Positions 35,085-42,144 of a stretch of DNA of 64,000 nucleotides are shown piece by piece. The notes under the pieces were generated by a model, which made no database searches, had not been told where the DNA came from, and worked only from the letters and a program-made list of their open reading frames with translations. The stretch spans positions 727,881 through 791,880 of the forward strand of contig CANMWQ010000001.1 of assembly GCA_947501685.1 (NCBI GenBank), read 5' to 3'. Numbering within the stretch: the stretch's first letter is position 1; the number at the start of each line of letters is the position of its first letter. Position numbers and translations under genes: made by a program. Source of the stretch: an uncultured Litoreibacter sp. GTDB taxonomy: Bacteria; Pseudomonadota; Alphaproteobacteria; Rhodobacterales; Rhodobacteraceae.

Positions 35085-35444
35085 TCACGGCTGTTCGATC
35101 CGCCACACCCGCCCCTCATGGTGCAACATTCCCGCCTTACCCATCTTCCACAACAGACGATCAGCCCGCCTGTAAGCCACGTCATAGGGCAACTCAGGCC
35201 GCTTGCTGACCACGTAAGCCACAATCTCCCTGCGCGTCTTGGGGCCGTCTCTGAGCGCTTCGCAGATCAGCGCCCTTGCATGACCCCGCAGCGCGACGTT
35301 TGCGTTCTTGGCGGGCAGCACAGCGGGCATAGGCACCCCTCGCATAGATAGCAGCGCCTCCACATGCGCCAGCCCGTCCAGCTTGCCCCGTATGATCTGT
35401 TTGCGAAGGGCCAGTAACGCCCCGTCTATCGACTTGTCCAACAT
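35085..35444 (-). CDS. Hypothetical protein with winged-helix-like C-terminus
   Basis: The 119-residue protein contains ARALICEALRDGPKTRREIVAYVVSKRPELPYDVAYRRADRLLWKMGKAGML, followed by HHEGRVWRIEQ. The helix-turn-helix spacing and the closing hairpin look like a winged-helix DNA-binding fold, but I cannot name a family. It is convergent with the 172-residue gene, with four bases between the stops, and probably marks the right edge of the accessory patch. Confidence 0.6.
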   Translation of the reverse strand: MLDKSIDGALLALRKQIIRGKLDGLAHVEALLSMRGVPMPAVLPAKNANVALRGHARALICEALRDGPKTRREIVAYVVSKRPELPYDVAYRRADRLLWKMGKAGMLHHEGRVWRIEQP

Positions 35445-35500
35445 GCAGCTTTTATAGCTGGGAGGGATTCACAAGTGTTGGTGCGTTTGCTACCTAAGGC

Positions 35501-35524
35501 CGAGTATTTTTGAAGCAATGATGG
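35501..35524 (+). repeat. Dispersed ATTTT motif, copy 5
   Basis: CGAGTATTTTTGAAGCAATG followed by ATGG, 55 bp upstream of the methyltransferase-family gene. Confidence 0.55.
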
Positions 35525-35578
35525 GGGGACGTGTCGTGAGGGGTTGGCGGCGCGCGCGGGGACGGGCATGGTGGGGGG

Positions 35579-36022
35579 ATGAAAGGCTTTCCTGATCTTC
35601 CGCCTTTGTGGCTTGTGCTGTTTCTGGTTCTGAACTGGGCCCTCGCCACGGCGCTTGGCGGTTGGGACAGTGCGCTGTTGCGGGGGCTCAGCTGGGGCCT
35701 GATCACCTTGGGTCTGGCGCTGATTGGCTGGCCCGCCTTTTGGTTCTGGCGGCGCAAAACCACCATCGAGCCGCATCACGCACCGGGCGTTTTGATCGTG
35801 GAGGGGCCGTTTCGCCTGTCGCGCAACCCGATCTATGTCGCGCTGCTGATCATCTTGCTGGGGGCGGTGATTGGCCGGGGTCAGCCGCTCAGTTTGATCC
35901 TTGTCGGCCTGTTTTACTGGGTCCTTTTGGCGCGGTTTGTCCGACCTGAGGAGGCGGCATTGCGGCAGGCTTTTGGCCCGGCAGCCGAGCGCTATTTCGC
36001 CAAGACCCGGCGTTGGTTGTGA
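35579..36022 (+). CDS. Isoprenylcysteine methyltransferase-type membrane protein
   Basis: The 147-residue protein has four membrane segments and the ICMT/PEMT signature: GPFRLSRNPIYVALLIILLG, then the end block RPEEAALRQAFGPAAERYFAKTRRW (the E-E-x-L-x-x-x-F-G-x-x-Y-x-x-Y type). Such proteins methylate lipids or small molecules using SAM at the membrane. The bacterial substrate is unknown. Confidence 0.85.
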   Translation: MKGFPDLPPLWLVLFLVLNWALATALGGWDSALLRGLSWGLITLGLALIGWPAFWFWRRKTTIEPHHAPGVLIVEGPFRLSRNPIYVALLIILLGAVIGRGQPLSLILVGLFYWVLLARFVRPEEAALRQAFGPAAERYFAKTRRWL

Positions 36023-36114
36023 TCAATGTCTAACATTTGCTCGCAAAGGCTTGATTGGCCACACAGAAAGTGGCGAGATAGGAAAGAGCCAGTCGAGTTG
36101 AAGGAATCTATCAC

Positions 36115-36813
36115 ATGAGTAAGGTTTTTGCACTGCTGGCAGCTGTCGGCCTGGGCAGCGTCGCATTGCAACCCGTGCAAGCGGATGTGGTGGTTGAGCT
36201 CTACACGTCGCAAGGCTGTTCGTCCTGCCCTCCTGCTGACGCGCTTTTGGGCGAATTGGCAGGCCGGGAGGGCATTATTGCCCTGTCGCTGCATGTTGAT
36301 TACTGGGACTATCTCGGCTGGAAAGACAAATTCGCCAACCCAATCTTTACCGTCCGGCAACGCGGATATGCGGCCACCGCCGGCAATAGCATGATCTATA
36401 CCCCGCAAATGGTGATCGGCGGCAAAGACCATATCGTGGGCACCAAGGCGATGGACCTGGCCGACAAGCTTGCCCAGCACAAAGAGCGTGAAGCGCCGAT
36501 TGCGCTTGAGGCGCTGCGTCAGGGCGACATGGTTCAGGTGCGTGCCAACCCCGCGTCAGACGATGCGCAGGACGTTTTCATCGTGCATCTGGTGCAGTAT
36601 AGCGCGGCCGAGACGGTGTCGATCAAGCGCGGCGAGAATGCCGGGCGCGACGTGACCTATCACAACGTGGTCAAGGGCTGGACCCAGATCGCGGAATGGG
36701 ATGGCACCTCGGCCTTAAATGTCGACGCGCAAGCCAGCGGCGATGGCCCCATGGCGATCATCATTCAGCGCCCCGGGCCCGGCGAGATCCTCGCGGCGGC
36801 TAAGGTGAAGTAG
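36115..36813 (+). CDS. Exported DUF1223 protein, thioredoxin-like
   Basis: The 232-residue protein has a signal peptide (ALLAAVGLGSVALQPVQADV) and the DUF1223 start VVELYTSQGCSSCPPADALLGELA, in which CSSC is a thioredoxin-like CxxC. Later comes DYWDYLGWKDKFANPIFTVRQRGYA and YTPQMVIGG, which holds a cis-Pro-like loop. The role is unknown, perhaps periplasmic redox. Its end overlaps the convergent acyltransferase gene by 14 bp. Confidence 0.88.
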   Translation: MSKVFALLAAVGLGSVALQPVQADVVVELYTSQGCSSCPPADALLGELAGREGIIALSLHVDYWDYLGWKDKFANPIFTVRQRGYAATAGNSMIYTPQMVIGGKDHIVGTKAMDLADKLAQHKEREAPIALEALRQGDMVQVRANPASDDAQDVFIVHLVQYSAAETVSIKRGENAGRDVTYHNVVKGWTQIAEWDGTSALNVDAQASGDGPMAIIIQRPGPGEILAAAKVK

Positions 36814-37765
36814 GCGCCTCTGGCTTTGCCTCTGCTGCTGTGTCGAGCGAGGCGTTGTCTTTCTCCCACCACGCCTCTTGTTCCGGCTTCCAGCGGCGAT
36901 GGATCCAGAACCATTGACCCATATGCTGGCGCACCAGCGCCTCCAGAGAATTGTTGAGCGCCTGCGTCATGTCGCGCGGCGCGCCATGCGGAATGGGGGC
37001 CTCGCAGACCACCTCGAAATCCAGCCCGTTGGGCTGCCGGATGCCATAAACAGGCACCACCAGCGCATCATATTTCAGCGCCAGCTCCGCCGCCGAGAGC
37101 GCGGTGGGCGCGCGTTTGCCGAAGAAGGTCACATCCGCCCCGTCGCGCATATATTGATCAATCAGGAACCCCGCCATATTGCCGTCCCGCAGGAAGCGCA
37201 GCAGCCCCGACAGGCCGCGCCGCCCGCGCGGGAAAACCGGCGTGCCGATGGTTGAAATGGCGGCCACATAGTGATCGTTGAAATAGCCGTTGTTCATCTC
37301 GCGGTAGAGCGCGCCGACGTTGAACCCTTTGGCGATCAGGGCTGCGCGCGGGGCGTCGTAATTGCCAAAATGCCCGGTCACCAGCACCACGGGACGGCGG
37401 GCCTCATGGGCCTCTTGCAGGGCGGCGACGCCCGGCCCGGTCAGGGGCGCGTTGGCAAATCTGGTTGTAAAAGCGCGGCCCGAATAGATCTCGATCAGAG
37501 TGCGGCCGGTATTGTTCGGGACCTCGCGGACCAGCCGCTCGACCTCTGATTTGGGCAGGTCGGGCATGACATGGGCGAGGTTGTCGCGCACCCGTTGATC
37601 ATAGCCTGCAATCGGCGACACGACGCGCGAAAACAGCCAGCCCACCAGCGGCACGCGCCAGCGGTAAGGCACCAGAAGCGCCGTGCCGATCACGGCCCGG
37701 ATCGCCAAATTGCTGGCGAAATCTGCCTTGCCCCTGCGCCCCGAGGCGGTCTGTCCGTTTGCCAT
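36800..37765 (-). CDS. LpxL/HtrB-type lysophospholipid acyltransferase
   Basis: The 321-residue protein has the acyltransferase motif VTGHFGNYDAPRAAL (HxxxxD/E variant), a hydrophobic N-terminal segment and IHRRWKPEQE near the end, as in lipid A lauroyl transferases. It probably adds a secondary acyl chain to lipid A on the inner membrane. The exact chain is not visible. It is the last gene of the minus-strand train, three bases after the EamA transporter gene. Confidence 0.85.
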   Translation of the reverse strand: MANGQTASGRRGKADFASNLAIRAVIGTALLVPYRWRVPLVGWLFSRVVSPIAGYDQRVRDNLAHVMPDLPKSEVERLVREVPNNTGRTLIEIYSGRAFTTRFANAPLTGPGVAALQEAHEARRPVVLVTGHFGNYDAPRAALIAKGFNVGALYREMNNGYFNDHYVAAISTIGTPVFPRGRRGLSGLLRFLRDGNMAGFLIDQYMRDGADVTFFGKRAPTALSAAELALKYDALVVPVYGIRQPNGLDFEVVCEAPIPHGAPRDMTQALNNSLEALVRQHMGQWFWIHRRWKPEQEAWWEKDNASLDTAAEAKPEAPTSP

Positions 37766-37768
37766 AAG

Positions 37769-38614
37769 CTACGCCCGCTGTCTTTCCCGGTGCCAGACAT
37801 AGAGACCGGCGGCCACGATCACAAGCGCGCCCGCATAGACCGGCGCGTCGGGGTAATGGTCAAAGATGACGATGCCCCAAAAGGCCGAAAAAATCAGCGA
37901 CGCATAGGAGAGGGGCGCCAGTGCGGAGGCTTCCGCATGAACAAAAGCGGTGGTCAGGAAGAGCTGCGCCAAAGAGCCCAGCGCACCCATGCAACACAGC
38001 ATCAAGAGCTCCATCCCCGAGGGCGGCTGCCAGCGAAACGGCACGATCAGCGTCAGCACAAGAGTCGCGATCAGGGCGGAGTAGAACAGCGAGGTCCAGA
38101 CATCCTCGTCGCGGCCCACGAAGCGCGTGACCAGCGCGTAGCCTGAATAAAACAACGCGCCCATCATCGGGAACAGCAGCCAGGCCGAAAACCCATCCGT
38201 GCCGGGCCGCAGAATGATCAACGCGCCGACGAGCCCGGCGACCACGCTGGTGGCGCGGTGCCAGCCGATGCGCTCCCCCAGAAACAGCACCGCGCCGAGG
38301 GTTAGAAAGATCGGCGCGGTTTGGGCGATGGCGTTGCTTTCGACCAGCGAATTCTTCTGGTAGCCGACAAAGAAACAGGCGGTCGCCATCAGCACAAAGA
38401 TGGAGCGCAGCAGCTGCAAGCGCGGGTGCCGTGTGCGGATCACCTGACGCAGGCGCGGGGCGGCGATGAGGGTGACCAGCGCCAGCTGGCAAGCATTGCG
38501 GAACCACAGGATTTGGACTGTGTCGACCCGCGCCGACAGCAGCTTGACGAAGACCTCCATCGCCGAAAAGCAAAACACCGCCATCAGCATCAGCGCAAAC
38601 CCGTTGCGCATCAT
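37769..38614 (-). CDS. DMT family transporter (EamA)
   Basis: The 281-residue protein has ten predicted membrane helices in two EamA repeats. The first begins FALMLMAVFCFSAMEVFVKLLS, the second GFSAWLLFPMMGALFYSGYALVTRFV. Substrates of such carriers range from amino acids to drugs; none can be read here. It is seven bases after the NHase-alpha-like gene, so cotranscription is likely. Confidence 0.88.
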   Translation of the reverse strand: MMRNGFALMLMAVFCFSAMEVFVKLLSARVDTVQILWFRNACQLALVTLIAAPRLRQVIRTRHPRLQLLRSIFVLMATACFFVGYQKNSLVESNAIAQTAPIFLTLGAVLFLGERIGWHRATSVVAGLVGALIILRPGTDGFSAWLLFPMMGALFYSGYALVTRFVGRDEDVWTSLFYSALIATLVLTLIVPFRWQPPSGMELLMLCCMGALGSLAQLFLTTAFVHAEASALAPLSYASLIFSAFWGIVIFDHYPDAPVYAGALVIVAAGLYVWHRERQRA

Positions 38615-38621
38615 GGGGCGG

Positions 38622-39272
38622 TCACTCGGGCGCTTTGGGCAGACCGGTGCCGATCATACTGTCGCGGGTGACAAGTGCGGCGAGCCTGTCCTGCGACCAG
38701 CCTTCCGTGCCGGCGGGCCGCGCGGGCAACACGATGTAGCGCATGTCGGCGGTGCTGTCATGGACCCTGACGGTGGTTTGGGCGGGCAGGGTGAGGCCGA
38801 ACTCGGCCAGCACGGCGCGCGGCTCCTTGACGGTGCGCGAGCGGTAGGCCCGCGTCTTGTACCAATCGGGCGGCAGGCCCAGCAGGTTGCGCGGGTAGCA
38901 GCTGCACAGAGTGCAGACCACGACGTTATGGATGGCGGTGGTATTCTCCACCGCGACGAGGTTCATCGGGCCGATATCGAACCCCATCTCGCGTGTAGCC
39001 TTGGCGGCATCCGTCATGAGGGCCGCGTGAAATTTCGGCTCGTCCCAAGCCCGTGCGACGACCTGCGCGCCATTGGCTGGGCTGCGCGCATCCATCGCGT
39101 CGATCTGCGCCGTGATCTGCGCGGCGGTGACCTCGCCTTTCTCGATCATCAGCTCGCGGATCGCGATTTCCATCACCTGCCAATAGCTCAGCGGGGCGTC
39201 ATTATCGACGCGGTAGGGATGGCCCGAGGGCGACAGGTGATCATGGTCGTGATCATGATGGTCATGCGGCAT
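38622..39272 (-). CDS. Nitrile hydratase alpha / thiocyanate hydrolase gamma-type subunit, cobalt type
   Basis: The 216-residue catalytic subunit holds the metal-claw motif VCTLCSC (Cys120, Cys123, Ser124, Cys125). Thr in the second position marks the cobalt class. YPRNLLGLPPDWYKTRAYRSR follows, where many nitrile hydratases have Trp in place of this Arg. The N-terminus MPHDHHDHDHDHLSP is strikingly His-rich and may help bind metal. It is preceded by two genes coding for the two halves of the beta subunit. That split is the gene order of thiocyanate hydrolase (scnBAC) and of toyocamycin nitrile hydratase, so the substrate could be thiocyanate or a nitrile. Confidence 0.88.
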   Translation of the reverse strand: MPHDHHDHDHDHLSPSGHPYRVDNDAPLSYWQVMEIAIRELMIEKGEVTAAQITAQIDAMDARSPANGAQVVARAWDEPKFHAALMTDAAKATREMGFDIGPMNLVAVENTTAIHNVVVCTLCSCYPRNLLGLPPDWYKTRAYRSRTVKEPRAVLAEFGLTLPAQTTVRVHDSTADMRYIVLPARPAGTEGWSQDRLAALVTRDSMIGTGLPKAPE

Positions 39273-39543
39273 GCGGGGCCTCGATCCAATGCTCGTAAAT
39301 TTCGGCGTCCAGCGTATCTTCGGGGTGTTCGGCCTCGTCGCCCCACAGCTCCGCCATGGTGAATCGCACCCGGTAGAGCTGTTTTTGCGGCGCAGGCAGC
39401 GCATAGGCGCGTTGTTCGGGGTTCTCGAAAGGGCCAAGGTGGCGTTCAATCGTGCCGGTCTTGCCGCGCAGATAAAACGGCGTGCGCAAATGGCCGGGCG
39501 GAGACATGGTGCGGATGCGCACCGGCGTGCCTGCCTCAAGCAT
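39262..39543 (-). CDS. SH3-like half of nitrile hydratase beta (ScnA-type subunit)
   Basis: The 93-residue protein reads LEAGTPVRIRTMSPPGHLRTPFYLRGKTGTIERHLGPFENPEQRAYAL, then LYRVRFTMAELWGD. This is the C-terminal SH3-like barrel of nitrile hydratase beta as a separate protein. It overlaps the alpha-type gene by 11 bp and the N-half gene by 8 bp, so all three are coupled. Start at 39543. Confidence 0.85.
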   Translation of the reverse strand: MLEAGTPVRIRTMSPPGHLRTPFYLRGKTGTIERHLGPFENPEQRAYALPAPQKQLYRVRFTMAELWGDEAEHPEDTLDAEIYEHWIEAPHAA

Positions 39544-39910
39544 TTTGCGCCTCGCCGTAAGTGTCGCCGCGCGCCTGAACCTCTTCCATTTTCGCGCCAA
39601 GCTCCTCGATCGAATAGACCCCGGCCTCGATGAGGTTCTCGTTGATCGCGGCGACCCAGCGCTCGTAATAGCTCATCTCTTCAAAGGCTTGCGGGCCCAT
39701 CTCTTCCAAGGCGCGCCGCAACCCGTCAACGGTGAAATGCCCGCGCGCCGATCCAAGGATCATAAGCGCATCGACGCGTTTTTCCCAAAGGGCGAAGTCA
39801 TGCTGGTCATGCGGTACGGGGCCTGCGGCCTCGCCGCCCATGTCGTGCCAACGGCGCGCGGGGGAGAGGGGGGAGAGGTCGCGCCAGCGGTGTTCTGGTG
39901 ATTTGCTCAT
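39536..39910 (-). CDS. N-terminal half of nitrile hydratase beta (ScnB-type subunit)
   Basis: The 124-residue protein contains RRWHDMGGEAAGPV and LRRALEEMGPQAFEEMSYYERWVAAINENLIEAGVYSIEEL, which align by eye with the N-terminal helical half of nitrile hydratase beta. Nitrile hydratase activators share this fold, so an accessory role is an alternative. The order half-B, half-A, catalytic subunit equals scnB-scnA-scnC. It lies 22 bp after the sulfurtransferase gene. Confidence 0.8.
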   Translation of the reverse strand: MSKSPEHRWRDLSPLSPARRWHDMGGEAAGPVPHDQHDFALWEKRVDALMILGSARGHFTVDGLRRALEEMGPQAFEEMSYYERWVAAINENLIEAGVYSIEELGAKMEEVQARGDTYGEAQNA

Positions 39911-39932
39911 AGGCCCCACGCTAGGCCGGGAC

Positions 39933-40355
39933 CTATCGCTGCGCAAGCATCTCGATCTGGCCGCGCAGCCCGCCCAGCGGATAGCCTGCCTGCTCCAGCG
40001 CGGCCATGATGTCATCGGTCTCCATCTCGCCCGCCTTTGAGAGCGCCCACAGCATCGCGGAGCGGGTCCCCGACGCACAATAAGCCAGCACCTTGCCCGG
40101 AATTTTTTGCGCCACTTTTTGCGCCTCAATATGGTCCATGCTCATCTCCGCCATAACCAGCGGATTGTCGGTCCATCCCAGTCCGGCGGCTTCCACAGCG
40201 GCCTTGATCGCGTCAGGGCCTTCCTCTGGCGCGCTTTCAAAGGCGGGACGGTTGCAAATGACATGGGTGAAGCCTTGCTCTGCCAATGCGGCGACGTCCT
40301 CAGCGGTGATCTGCGGGGCCACGGCGAAATCGGGGGAGAGGGGACGTATATCCAT
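39933..40355 (-). CDS. DUF442/TIGR01244-type sulfur transferase
   Basis: The 140-residue protein starts MDIRPLSPDFAVAPQITAEDVAALAEQGF and has a phosphatase/rhodanese-like loop CASGTRSAMLW with Cys as the likely persulfide carrier. In Blh of the BigR operon this domain is fused to a metallo-hydrolase. Here the two are separate genes in one train. It probably passes sulfane sulfur between glutathione and other carriers. The ATG at 40355 has GTGAAAGG upstream. Confidence 0.88.
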   Translation of the reverse strand: MDIRPLSPDFAVAPQITAEDVAALAEQGFTHVICNRPAFESAPEEGPDAIKAAVEAAGLGWTDNPLVMAEMSMDHIEAQKVAQKIPGKVLAYCASGTRSAMLWALSKAGEMETDDIMAALEQAGYPLGGLRGQIEMLAQR

Positions 40356-40360
40356 GCCTT

Positions 40361-40786
40361 TCACCTAACCCCTGCAAGCGCCGCTGTCACGCGCGGCTGC
40401 GCGATCATCGCGGCGCACATGGCCACGAAGAACACCGCGCCCTGCCAGCCGCCAAACCCCAGCGACGCCATGGCCGGGCCGGGGCAGAGCCCAGAGAGCC
40501 CCCAGCCGACGCCGAACAGCACCGAGCCCAGGGCCAGTTGCGGGGTGATCTTCGCGTCGCTTTGCACCGGGATCACGCCGCCCAGCACCGCCTCGCGGCG
40601 ACGCGCGGCAATGCGCCATGCTGCGGCCATGGGAAGGATTGCGCCGCCCAGTACGAAGGCCAGTGTCGGGTCCCATGCGCCAAACAGGTCAAGCCAGCCC
40701 TGCACCTTGGTCGTGTCCGTCATGCCGGAGACCACCAGCCCCAAACCGAACACCGCGCCCGCAATGAGCGCCAAACCGGCCCGCAT
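40361..40786 (-). CDS. YeeE/YedE-family half-transporter (second)
   Basis: The 141-residue protein has four membrane spans and SGLCPGPAMASLGFGG, the Cys-Pro-Gly motif of sulfur-compound channels in the YeeE/PmpB group. It overlaps the first half-transporter gene (ATGA), so the two likely form a heterodimer. Start MRAGLALIAGAVFGLGLVVSGM at 40786. Confidence 0.88.
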   Translation of the reverse strand: MRAGLALIAGAVFGLGLVVSGMTDTTKVQGWLDLFGAWDPTLAFVLGGAILPMAAAWRIAARRREAVLGGVIPVQSDAKITPQLALGSVLFGVGWGLSGLCPGPAMASLGFGGWQGAVFFVAMCAAMIAQPRVTAALAGVR

Positions 40787-41214
40787 CAGATCACCCCCCA
40801 GAGGTGGCGAAAGAGCCAGACCGTCAGCATGCCGGCCACCAGATAGAGCACCGTCGCGGCGATCCCGCGCAGAGACAGCCGCGATATGCCGCAGACCCCG
40901 TGCCCGGATGTGCAGCCATTGGCCAGCCGGGTCCCGAACCCCACGCAAAGCCCCGCCGCGATCAACACCGCGACATTCGAGGTCAGCTGCGTCTCAGGCG
41001 CGCCGCGCAGCAGGTGCCAGATCAGCGGCGCGCCAATGAGCCCGCCCAGAAACCATAGCGCCTCGGAGCGCGCGGGCCCTCTGCGCGAGCCGTCCAGCAC
41101 GCCGCCCAACAGCCCCGACGCCCCCATGATCCGGCCATTCATCAGCAAAAACAGCGCCGCGGCACTGCCAATCATCAGGCCTCCGACAAGGCCCCACATC
41201 CAATCCAACGGCAT
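40786..41214 (-). CDS. YeeE/YedE-family half-transporter (first)
   Basis: The 142-residue membrane protein carries GTRLANGCTSGHGVCGISRLS, the conserved Cys-containing loop of YeeE/PmpA proteins that move thiosulfate or other sulfur species. It follows the metallo-hydrolase gene by 44 bp, a gap that contains one dispersed ATTTT motif copy. With the second half it matches the pmpAB pair of BigR-type operons. Confidence 0.88.
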   Translation of the reverse strand: MPLDWMWGLVGGLMIGSAAALFLLMNGRIMGASGLLGGVLDGSRRGPARSEALWFLGGLIGAPLIWHLLRGAPETQLTSNVAVLIAAGLCVGFGTRLANGCTSGHGVCGISRLSLRGIAATVLYLVAGMLTVWLFRHLWGVI

Positions 41215-41225
41215 TACGCCCTCCG

Positions 41226-41247
41226 CTTCATCTTGGCAAAAATATGC
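41226..41247 (-). repeat. Dispersed ATTTT motif, copy 6
   Basis: On the minus strand GCATATTTTTGCCAAGATGA, ending AG. It lies between the metallo-hydrolase and the first YeeE gene, in the direction of transcription. Confidence 0.6.
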
Positions 41248-41258
41248 AAATACCCGGC

Positions 41259-42122
41259 CTACAACCCGTCGACCGGGACTTTCAGAAAGACTTTACCGCT
41301 CTCATCCGGCTCCGGCATCTGGCCCGCGCGCATGTTCACCTGCAGCGACGGGATGATCAGCTTGGGCATGCCCAGCGTCGCGTCGCGCCCCTCGCGCAGG
41401 GCCACGAATTCCTCGCGGCTGACCCCGCCGCCGATATGCACGTTGTTGGCTTTTTCTGCGCCCACCGTGGTCTCCCAAGCAAAAGCATCGCGGCCCGGGG
41501 CCTTGTAGTCGTGGCAGACGAAAATCCGGGTCGCATCTGGCAGGGCCAGAATTTTCTGGATCGAGTCGTAGAGATCGCCCGCGGACCCGCCCGGAAAATC
41601 GCAGCGCGCGGTGCCGAAATCGGGCATGAACAGCGTGTCGCCCACAAAGGCCGCGTCGCCGATCACGTAAGTCATGCAGGCAGGCGTGTGGCCGGGCGTG
41701 TGCAGCACGTCGCCGCGCAGCTGGCCGATATGAAAGCTGGAGCCTTCCTCAAACAGCGCGTCAAATTGAGAGCCGTCGCGTTGAAAGGCGGTGCCCTCGT
41801 TAAAGACCTTGCCGAACTCTTCCTGCACATCCGTGATGGCCGCGCCGATCCCGATCTTGCCGCCGAGCGCCTCTTGGAGATAGGGCGCGGCCGACAAGTG
41901 GTCGGCATGGACATGGGTCTCCAGCAGCCAGTCCACGCTCCAGCCCTTGGCGCGCACGAAACCGATGATCTCATCAGCGGATTTCGTATCCGTGCGCCCC
42001 GACGCGTAGTCAAAATCGAGCACACTGTCGATGATGGCGCAGCTAGACCCCTCGGGGTCGCGCACGACATAGGAGGCGGTATTCGTGGCTTCGTCAAAGA
42101 AGGCATGGACGTCGGGCTGCAT
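41259..42122 (-). CDS. MBL-fold persulfide dioxygenase-like hydrolase (ETHE1/Blh type)
   Basis: The 287-residue protein has the metal motif THVHADHLSAAPYLQ, then DVLHTPGHTPACMTY, FVGDTLFMPDFGTARCDFPGGSA and CHDYK. Together these are the ETHE1/Blh pattern for non-heme iron persulfide dioxygenases, which turn glutathione persulfide into sulfite. The downstream sulfur carriers support this. Start at 42122, MQPDVHAFFDEATNTAS. No BigR-type ArsR regulator and no sulfide:quinone reductase is nearby. Confidence 0.9.
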   Translation of the reverse strand: MQPDVHAFFDEATNTASYVVRDPEGSSCAIIDSVLDFDYASGRTDTKSADEIIGFVRAKGWSVDWLLETHVHADHLSAAPYLQEALGGKIGIGAAITDVQEEFGKVFNEGTAFQRDGSQFDALFEEGSSFHIGQLRGDVLHTPGHTPACMTYVIGDAAFVGDTLFMPDFGTARCDFPGGSAGDLYDSIQKILALPDATRIFVCHDYKAPGRDAFAWETTVGAEKANNVHIGGGVSREEFVALREGRDATLGMPKLIIPSLQVNMRAGQMPEPDESGKVFLKVPVDGL

Positions 42123-42144
42123 GGGAACACTCCTTGATCTGTGG

